Origin: JAJZJT01 sp964610905
GTDB taxonomy: Bacteria > Actinomycetota > Acidimicrobiia > Acidimicrobiales > RAAP-2
NCBI GenBank assembly: GCA_964610905.1
Contig: CAZSYT010000117.1
Location: 1-6,808, forward strand
DNA length: 6,808 nt
Direction: 5' to 3'
The notes under the pieces: model-generated
What the model saw: the letters and a program-made list of their open reading frames with translations, nothing else
Database searches by the model: none
What the model was told of the DNA's origin: nothing
Position numbers and translations under genes: made by a program
Shown: positions 1-6,808 of the stretch, piece after piece
How positions within the stretch are numbered: position 1 is the stretch's first letter
Layout: the number at the start of each line of letters is the position of its first letter

Positions 1-49
1 TGACCTACGCATTACGAGTGCGTTGCTCTGCCGTCTGAGCTACCCAGGC
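1..49 (-). tRNA. tRNA-Thr (anticodon CGU), partial at the window edge
   Basis: The minus strand reads as the 5' part of a tRNA. It has a 7-nt 5' acceptor strand GCCTGGG (49-43), U8-A9, a D stem GCTC/GAGC around a loop containing GG, and an anticodon stem ACGCA/TGCGT enclosing the 7-nt loop CTCGTAA. The anticodon is CGU (positions 16-14), which reads the threonine codon ACG, and it falls exactly at nucleotides 34-36 when numbered from position 49. The variable region starts as AGGTC and the sequence then runs off the left edge, so the T arm and the 3' acceptor strand are not visible. The gene follows holB on the same strand after 108 bp. Isoacceptor identity rests on the anticodon alone, but the cloverleaf geometry is clear. 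Confidence 0.93.
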
Positions 50-59
50 GCGGCCCAAC

Positions 60-65
60 ACCCTA
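60..65 (-). promoter_or_regulatory. Possible -10 element for the tRNA-Thr gene
   Basis: The minus strand carries TAGGGT, which fits the TANNNT form of a -10 hexamer, 10 bases upstream of the mature tRNA 5' end at 49. Initiation about 7 bases downstream would leave a leader of only a few nucleotides, as is common for single tRNA genes. No recognisable -35 hexamer lies at the right distance; the region there is CCGGCC. This is a weak, position-based call. Confidence 0.25.
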
Positions 66-100
66 GTCCAGCGGCCCCCGGAGGCCGGCCGACCTCGGCG

Positions 101-126
101 GGCCCCGGCGGGCGGCACCCGGGGCC
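101..126 (-). terminator. GC-rich hairpin downstream of holB, candidate terminator without U-tract
   Basis: GGCCCCGG at 101-108 pairs perfectly with CCGGGGCC at 119-126 across a 10-base loop, giving an 8-bp all-G/C stem. It begins about 30 bases past the holB stop and ends about 50 bases before the tRNA. No run of T follows the stem on the minus strand, so it is not a canonical intrinsic terminator. Actinomycete operons often end in such GC-only hairpins. It could equally be a structured spacer in a read-through transcript. The hairpin is seen directly; the terminator role is inferred. Confidence 0.4.
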
Positions 127-135
127 GTCGCACCG

Positions 136-175
136 TCATCCCTCGAGGTCCGACGGCTCACCCCTCGAGGTCCGA
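136..175 (-). repeat. Direct repeat spanning the holB stop codon
   Basis: Two 18-bp copies, 136-153 and 158-175, match at 17 of 18 positions and are separated by 4 bp, a 22-bp period. On the minus strand the first-transcribed copy (175-158) encodes the last residues of HolB, SDLEG, and its TGA stop. The second copy (153-136) would again encode SDLEG and a TGA, now outside the gene, with GGG changed to GGA. Each copy contains the palindrome CCTCGAGG. Confidence 0.8.
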
Positions 176-1246
176 AAGGGTGGCCAGCAACGCCTCGAGG
201 AGGAGCGCCTCGTTGGGGTTGCGCACGAGGGCAGCCGACGCGGCGGCGATGCGGTCGAGGGCGGCGGCGGCCGCCCGCGGGTCCGGTCCGGCCAGGCGGT
301 CGCGCTCCGTCCTCGCCAGTACCGCGAGGCCGGCCCGGAGCTCGTCGGTGCGCCAGCGCCGCTCCTCGCGCTTGTGCCGGTCCTCGAGCTCGCGCCGCCC
401 GGGAACGGCGCGCCCCCCGGCGAGCTCGGTCCGCTCGGCTGCAGCCTGCAGCTCCTCCGCGTGCTTCCGACGGAGCGGCTCGACCGACTCGTCGACGGCG
501 GCGAGCAGCTCGGCCGCCGTGCGTGCCGCCGCGGCGCCCGAGCCGTCGAGCTGCTCCCGCACGGCGCGCCAGCGGTCCTGGCGGGCGGCGAAGCCGGCGT
601 CGGTGGCGAGGAGCCGGGCGCGCTCGAGGTTCCCCCCCGCCCGCCGAGCCACGACGGCGGCCGTCGCGGGATCGGTCCCTCCGGCCTCGAGCCAGCGGGC
701 GACCGCCTCCTCGGGCACCGGGTCGAAGGGGACCTCGACGCACCGGCTGGCCAGCGTGGCGAGGCTCTCGGGCAGGTCGTCGGCGACCAGCACGAAGACC
801 GTTCCCCCGGGCGGCTCCTCGACCGACTTCAACAGCGCCGGCACGGCGGGCGCGGCGAGGTGGAGGTCGGCGACGACCAGAACCTGGCGGGCACCCTCGA
901 GCGGCCGACGCTGGGCCCGGGCCACCACCTGCCGGGCCGTCTCGACGTCGACCGAGGCCCCGCTCCGTTCGACCTCGACGAGGTCGGGATGGTGACCTGC
1001 GAGGGCCCGCCGGCACGTCGCGCACGCACCGCACCCGCGGCTCGGGCACAGCAGGGCGGCGGCGAAGGCGCGCGCCGCGGCACGGGTGCCCGAGCCAGCC
1101 GGGCCGTGGAGGAGGTAGGCGTGGACGGGGCGCCGCGCCGCCGCCCGGAGCGCGGCGACCGCTCGGGGCTGGCCGACGACCTCGTCGAAGAGCGCCTCGG
1201 CGGGGAGCGCCTCGGCGGGCACCTCGGTGCCGGTCGTGCTGCTCAC
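158..1246 (-). CDS. holB: DNA polymerase III subunit delta' (clamp loader)
   Basis: This encodes 362 residues, a stator subunit of the clamp-loader complex that opens the beta sliding clamp and places it on primed DNA. The N-terminal AAA+ domain starts with FDEVVGQ near residue 20. The Walker A position, residues 48-55, reads GPAGSGTR, so the nucleotide-binding lysine is missing, as expected for a non-ATPase delta'. A four-cysteine zinc module follows (C67, C72, C75, C78). LLKSVEEPP and the SRC motif at 167-169 are clamp-loader signatures. The C-terminal half carries a long charged helical stretch rich in E, R and K, which I recall from actinobacterial delta' proteins. The GTG start at 1246 overlaps the tmk stop as GTGA. 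A GAGGA Shine-Dalgarno at 1260-1256 sits 9 nt upstream and supports this start. It is the last gene of the topA-tmk-holB operon. The paralogue dnaX is unlikely because the Walker lysine and the long C-terminal domains are absent. Confidence 0.93.
   Translation of the reverse strand: MSSTTGTEVPAEALPAEALFDEVVGQPRAVAALRAAARRPVHAYLLHGPAGSGTRAAARAFAAALLCPSRGCGACATCRRALAGHHPDLVEVERSGASVDVETARQVVARAQRRPLEGARQVLVVADLHLAAPAVPALLKSVEEPPGGTVFVLVADDLPESLATLASRCVEVPFDPVPEEAVARWLEAGGTDPATAAVVARRAGGNLERARLLATDAGFAARQDRWRAVREQLDGSGAAAARTAAELLAAVDESVEPLRRKHAEELQAAAERTELAGGRAVPGRRELEDRHKREERRWRTDELRAGLAVLARTERDRLAGPDPRAAAAALDRIAAASAALVRNPNEALLLEALLATLSDLEG
1190..1219 (-). repeat. Perfect 15-bp tandem duplication in the holB N-terminus
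   Basis: A 15-bp unit (1190-1204) is repeated exactly at 1205-1219. It encodes PAEALPAEAL at residues 10-19, just before the conserved AAA+ core. The duplication is in frame and lengthens only the poorly conserved leader of HolB. Confidence 0.8.
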
Positions 1247-1887
1247 CGCCTGCCGTCCTCGGGCGCACCGGACGGTCGTCCCAGCCGGTCGACGACCGCC
1301 CCGAGCACAACGTCGGCGACCGCGTCGGCGGTCCCCGTGCCGTCGACGACGACCCACCGGCCGGGCTCGGCGGCGGCGAGGGCGGCGAAGCCGGCTGCCA
1401 CCCGCTCCTGGAACGCGTCCCCCAGCGTCTCGAGACGGTCGGCCGTCTGCCCCCGCCGGCGGCTCGCCGCCACGGCCACCGGCACCTCGAGGAGGACGAC
1501 GAGGTCGGGGACGAGCCCCCCGGTCGCCCACGCGACGAGCCGGCCGAGCTCCTCGACGTCCATGCCTCTCCCGTAGCCCTGGTAGGCGAGGGTCGAGGGC
1601 GAGTACCGGTCGGTGACGACCCAGCGGCCGGCGTCGAGCGCCGGGCCCAGCACCTCTGCGACGTGCTGGGCCCTGTCGGCCGCCATCAGCAGCGCCTCGG
1701 CTCGAGGGTCCACGGCGGTCCCCGGCCTGAGGAGCAGGTCGCGCAGGGCCTTCCCGAGCGGGGTCGCTCCTGGCTCGTGGGTCGCCACGGCGTCGAGCCG
1801 AGCCGCCAGGCGACGCGCCTGGGTCGACTTCCCGCAGCCGTCGATCCCTTCGAGCGCGACCAGCCGGCCCCGCGCCGTGGCGCTCAC
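1243..1887 (-). CDS. tmk: Thymidylate kinase (dTMP kinase)
   Basis: The 214-residue product phosphorylates dTMP to dTDP with ATP in the cytoplasm, the last step committed to dTTP. The P-loop GIDGCGKS lies at residues 14-21. THEPGATPLG at 36-45 is the family's dTMP-binding segment, in place of the E. coli-type TREPGGTPLG. AADRAQH (69-75) and TDRYSPSTLAYQG (92-104) are the conserved nucleotide-binding and catalytic stretches. The arginine-rich SRRRGQTADRLE is the LID region, and the length is typical of bacterial Tmk. The start is GTG at 1887, which overlaps the topA stop in a GTGA. Only a weak GAAGG lies 13 nt upstream, so translational coupling to topA is the likely mode of initiation. The stop overlaps the holB start in the same way. 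The frame appears open into topA across the run of N, but that is an effect of the filler length, not a fusion. Confidence 0.95.
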   Translation of the reverse strand: MSATARGRLVALEGIDGCGKSTQARRLAARLDAVATHEPGATPLGKALRDLLLRPGTAVDPRAEALLMAADRAQHVAEVLGPALDAGRWVVTDRYSPSTLAYQGYGRGMDVEELGRLVAWATGGLVPDLVVLLEVPVAVAASRRRGQTADRLETLGDAFQERVAAGFAALAAAEPGRWVVVDGTGTADAVADVVLGAVVDRLGRPSGAPEDGRR

Positions 1888-4800
1888 TCGCCGGCGGCCG
1901 CCTTCTTNNNNNNNNNNNNNNNNNNNNNNNNNNNNNNNNNNNNNNNNNNNNNNNNNNNNNNNNNNNNNNNNNNNNNNNNNNNNNNNNNNNNNNNNNNNNN
2001 NNNNNNNCGCCGGAGCCGCCTTCTTCGCCGGAGCCGCCTTCTTCGCCGGAGCCGCCTTCTTCGCCGGAGCCGCCTTCTTCCGAGCGGCGGCCTTCCCAGT
2101 GGCCGCCTTCTTCGCCGGAGCCGCCTTCTTCGCCGGAGCCGCCTTCTTCGCGGCGGCCGCCTTGCGCCGGCTGGAGGGGCCGGCGGCCCGGCGCTCGGCG
2201 AGCAGCTCGGCCGCCCGCTCGACGGTGAGGCTCTGGACGTCGTCGCCCTTGCGCAGCGACGCGTTCGTCGTGCCGTCGGTCACGTACGGCCCGAAGCGGC
2301 CGTCGCGCACGACCATCGGCAGGCCCGTGTCGGGGTCGGCGCCGAGCTCTCGCAGCGGGCCGGCGGCGGCCCGGCCGCGCCGGGTCTTCGGCTGGGCGAA
2401 GAGGGCGAGCGCCTCGTCGACGGTCACGGTGAACAGCTGCTCCTCGCTGGCCAGGCTCCGGCTGTCCGTCCCCTTCTTCAGGTAGGGGCCGAAGCGACCG
2501 TTGAGCGCGACGATCTCCTCGCCGCTCTCCGGGTCGGAGCCCACCGTGCGGGGGATGGACAGCAGCTGGAGCGCCTGGTCGAGCGTGAGGCTGTCGGGCG
2601 ACATCGACGCGAAGAGCGACGAGGTCCGGGGCTTCGGCTGCCCGTCGACCGCCTCGCCCAGCTGCACGTAGGGGCCGAAGCGGCCGGCCTTCACCCACAC
2701 CTCCGATCCGGTCGCCGGGTCGGTCCCGAGCACCCGGTCGCCCGACGGCGCGGCAAGCAGCTCCTCGGCCCGGCTCGGCGTCAGCTCGTCGGGGGGCAGG
2801 TCGTCGGGGATCGACACGCGGTCGTCGCCGTGCTGCAGGTACGGCCCGTACCGGCCGACCCGGGCCACGATCGGCTGCCCGTCGCTCGCCGCCCCGATCG
2901 GGATCGAGTTCACCTCGCGGGCGTCGATGGCCCCCAGGTTCTCGCTGACCTCGCGCTTCAAGCCCATGCGGGTCAGCTTGCCGCGCCCGTCGCCCCCGGG
3001 AGCCGACCCGTTGCCCTGCTCCCCGGTCCCGTCGTCCTGGCCGAAGTAGAAGCGGGTGAGCCACGGCAGTGCCTCCTCGTCGCCCGAGGCGATGGCGTCG
3101 AGGTCGTCCTCCATGGCCGCGGTGAACCCGTAGTCGACCAGCTCGCCGAAGTACTGCTCGAGCAGCCCGACGACGGCGAAGGCGGTGAAGGAGGGCACGA
3201 GGGCGGTCCCCTTCTTCCACACGTAGCCCCGGTCGAGGATGGTCGCGATGACGCTCGCGTAGGTCGAGGGCCGGCCGACCCCCAGCTCCTCCATGGCCTT
3301 GACGAGCGAGGCCTCCGTGTAGCGGGCGGGCGGCTGGGTGCTGTGGCCACCGGGCTCGAACTCCTGGGCGGCGAGCGCGTCGCCCTCGGCGAGCGGTGGG
3401 AGGTGGACCTCGCGGTCGGCCAGCTCGGCCTCGGGGTCGTCCTCCCCCTCGACGTAGGCCCGTAGGAAGCCGGGGAACCCGATCACCTTGCCGCTCGCGG
3501 CGAACGTCCCTGCCGTCGCCGGTGCACCGCCAGCGGCCGGCGCGATGCCCGTCAGGCGCACCTGGGCGCTCGTGCCGGTGGCGTCGGCCATCTGCGAGGC
3601 GACCGTCCGCTTCCAGATCAGCTCGTAGAGCCGGAGCTCGTCGCCCGACAGCTGGCGAGCCGCTTCCTCGGGCGTCCGGAACGCCTCGCCGGCCGGACGG
3701 ATCGCCTCGTGGGCCTCCTGGGCGTTCTTGACCTTGCGCTCGTAGCGCCGCGGCGCAGCCGGGACGTAGTCCGGGCCGTAGAGGGTGGTGGCCTGGGCCC
3801 GGGCGGCGGCCAGCGCCTGGTCCGACAGGGTGGTCGAGTCGGTCCGCATGTAGGTGATCCACCCGCCCTCGTAGAGGCGCTGGGCGACCTGCATGGCCCG
3901 CTGGGCGCTGAAGCGGAGCTTGCGCCCCGCCTCCTGCTGGAGCGTCGACGTCATGAACGGGGGCGCCGGGGAGCGCCGGAAGGGGCGGTGCGTGACCGAG
4001 GCGACGGTGAAGGTGGCCTCGGTCAGCCGGTCGGCGAGGGACCGGGCGGCGGACTCGTCGAGGACGGTCACCGTGCCGGACGCGGTGAGCTGCCCCGCCT
4101 CGTCGAAGTCGCGCCCGGTGGCGAGCGGCACGTCGTCGACGGCGACGAGCGCGGCCTCGAAGCTGTTCGGGGCGCCGTTCTCGACCTCACCGGTGACGGC
4201 GAACGTGCCGTCGACCCCCCACCACGACGCCGAGCGGAAGCGCATGCGCGACCGCTCGCGCTCGACGACCATGCGGGTCGCCACGCTCTGGACCCGGCCC
4301 GCCGAGAGCCGGGGCATGACCTTCTTCCAGAGGACGGGAGACACCTCGTAGCCGTAGAGGCGGTCGAGGATGCGCCGTGCCTCTTGGGCGTCGACCAGGC
4401 GCCGGTCGAGCTCGCGCCACTCGTCGACGGCGCGCCGGATGGCCGCCGGGGTGATCTCGTGGAACACCATCCGCTTGACCGGCACCTGCGGGGCGAGCAC
4501 CTCGAGGAGGTGCCAGGCAATTGACTCGCCCTCGCGGTCCTCGTCCGAGGCCAGGTACACCTCCGTCGCCTCGCGCACCAGCTGCTTCAAGCGGGCCACC
4601 TGGGCGCGCTTGTCGGGCGAGACGATGTAGAGCGGCTTGAAGCCGTTGTCGACGTCGACGCCGAGGCGAGCCCACGCCTGGTCCTTGTAGGCGCTGGGCA
4701 CCTCGTCGGCCCGGCGGGGAAGGTCGCGGATGTGGCCGATCGACGACTCGACGACGAAGTCGGGCCCGAGCATGCCGGCGATCGTCTTGGCCTTGGCCGG

Positions 4801-4908
4801 CGACTCGACGATGACGAGGGGACGCCCGCCCGCCCGAGCGCTCCGGCGGCCGCGCCGCGCCGAGGACGTCTCCTCGGCTCGTCCTCCGTCGGGTTCGGTC
4901 ACTGGCAT
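1884..4908 (-). CDS. topA: DNA topoisomerase I (type IA) with lysine-rich C-terminal tail, interrupted by an assembly gap
   Basis: The enzyme relaxes negative supercoils by cutting and rejoining one strand. The Toprim domain shows VIVESPAKAKT with E35 and the DxDxE motif D122, D124, E126, which bind Mg2+. The catalytic tyrosine is Y353 in WITYMRTDS. SAGRVQS (202-208) is another family signature. The C-terminal region has four topoisomerase repeats, marked by GRYGPYLQ (685) and GRFGPY at 742, 804 and 870. I see no zinc-ribbon cysteines, consistent with the actinobacterial type. From about residue 914 the tail is built of AKKAAP repeats up to residue 967, where the gap begins. Beyond it the gene resumes as KKAAAGE and TGA (1907-1884), in a frame that fits only if the true missing length is a multiple of three. 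The start is taken at ATG 4908. An in-frame GTG at 4917 is the alternative. Neither has a clear Shine-Dalgarno, so a leaderless or very short-leader mRNA is possible. It is the first gene of the operon with tmk and holB. Confidence 0.96.
1908..2007. other. Assembly gap of exactly 100 N inside the topA tail
   Basis: A run of exactly 100 N is the usual filler for a scaffold gap of unknown size. It lies within the AKKAAP-encoding tandem repeat of topA, a sequence type that short-read assemblers cannot resolve. The left flank reads KKAAAGE-stop. The right flank ends ...KKAAPA. The repeat phase on the two sides joins perfectly if the missing sequence is a multiple of 18 bp, zero included. A length of 100 would break the topA frame and is therefore not biological. 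Confidence 0.97.
2008..2148 (-). repeat. 18-bp tandem repeats encoding the AKKAAP tail of TopA
   Basis: The 18-bp unit CGCCGGAGCCGCCTTCTT (plus strand) occurs in four identical consecutive copies at 2008-2079. A 33-bp variant block at 2080-2112 encodes an AATGKAAAR-type stretch, and two more identical copies follow at 2113-2148. Each unit encodes KKAAPA on the minus strand. The array enters the N gap, so the copy number is a minimum. Identity at third codon positions points to recent expansion by slippage or recombination rather than to selection on the protein alone. It is coding sequence, not CRISPR. Confidence 0.95.
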
Positions 4909-5104
4909 GGCTGTCACGACAGGGTGGTGGCCGGTGGCGCCACTGTCAATACCGGCCGTCGCTGCCGGCACGGCCCCCCGTGCGAGGGCCCGGCCCCGCC
5001 GACGGGCGCACCGACGACCACCCTCGACGGGCGCACCCGAGGGGCGCACCCGGGGCGGCCGCCCAGACGGCGCGACGGGCGGCGGGCGGCGGCGGGCGTC
5101 GGCG
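4909..5104. other. Intergenic region between hppA and topA
   Basis: This 196-bp stretch has no credible gene. Its topA-proximal end holds a TTGACA hexamer and a palindrome. Its middle holds three copies of GGGCGCACC at 5004-5012, 5029-5037 and 5042-5050; the first two sit inside an exact 13-bp direct repeat (5000-5012 and 5025-5037). Near hppA lie a 6-bp-stem hairpin (CCCTCG 5021-5026 with CGAGGG 5038-5043) and the 12-bp palindrome GGGCGGCCGCCC at 5053-5064. Either could contribute to termination of hppA, but neither is followed by a T-tract. Confidence 0.6.
4921..4949 (-). promoter_or_regulatory. Candidate topA promoter with consensus -35 and overlapping palindrome
   Basis: On the minus strand a perfect TTGACA lies at 4949-4944, a notable hexamer in such GC-rich sequence. 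With a 17-bp spacer the -10 position is CACCCT (4926-4921), which keeps only the second-position A and final T of TATAAT and is poor. Initiation would fall around 4914, at or just before the start codon, in line with the lack of a Shine-Dalgarno. The 10-bp palindrome GTGGCGCCAC (4934-4943) directly follows the -35 hexamer inside the spacer and could be an operator or chance. Confidence 0.35.

Positions 5105-6808
<1,704 letters not shown>

Noticed and set aside
2008..2148. CRISPR-like array of short repeats
   Set aside because: The repeats are contiguous, have no spacers and encode the in-frame AKKAAP tail of TopA.
523..3465. A 980-residue open frame on the plus strand, plus other long plus-strand frames
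   Set aside because: They lie opposite topA, tmk and holB, are arginine-, proline- and glycine-rich, and show no recognisable domain. They are typical antisense shadows in GC-rich DNA, some also crossing the N gap.
158..3862. A single minus-strand frame running from topA sequence into HolB
   Set aside because: Only the last 362 codons have protein-like content. The remainder is an out-of-frame reading of topA and tmk joined through the gap.
1243..5049. One long open frame joining TopA and thymidylate kinase
   Set aside because: It exists only because 100 N of filler shifts the frame. The last topA codons and its TGA are visible at 1907-1884 in another frame, next to a GTGA overlap with tmk.

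Overview
The window is very GC-rich bacterial chromosome, estimated by eye at around 70% G+C. It shows GTG starts, few Shine-Dalgarno sequences, a lysine-rich tail on topoisomerase I and long spurious open frames on both strands. Together these point to an actinomycete (Actinomycetota). From memory, hppA, topA, tmk and holB also lie near one another in that order in Streptomyces. I cannot name a genus. A run of exactly 100 N at 1908-2007 shows that this is a draft assembly with a scaffold gap.

Every gene lies on the minus strand, so transcription runs from high to low coordinates. From right to left: the 3' part of hppA, a membrane-bound proton-pumping pyrophosphatase cut by the right edge (5105-6808); a 196-bp intergenic region with a candidate promoter (4909-5104); topA, DNA topoisomerase I, whose lysine-rich C-terminal tail is interrupted by the N gap (1884-4908); tmk, thymidylate kinase (1243-1887); holB, DNA polymerase III delta' subunit (158-1246); a 108-bp intergenic region with a strong GC hairpin (50-157); and the 5' two thirds of a tRNA-Thr(CGU) cut by the left edge (1-49).

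topA, tmk and holB form a tight operon. Each junction is a 4-base GTGA overlap, in which the stop TGA of one gene overlaps the GTG start of the next. The three products belong to DNA replication: relaxation of supercoils, dTDP supply and clamp loading. hppA is a separate unit of energy metabolism. All genes are housekeeping, and I found no defence, mobile, biosynthetic or otherwise novel system.

The most useful observations concern the topA tail. The gap falls in near-perfect 18-bp DNA repeats encoding an AKKAAP hexapeptide. The two flanks are in repeat phase with each other. The arbitrary 100-base filler shifts the frame and creates a false TopA-Tmk fusion ORF.
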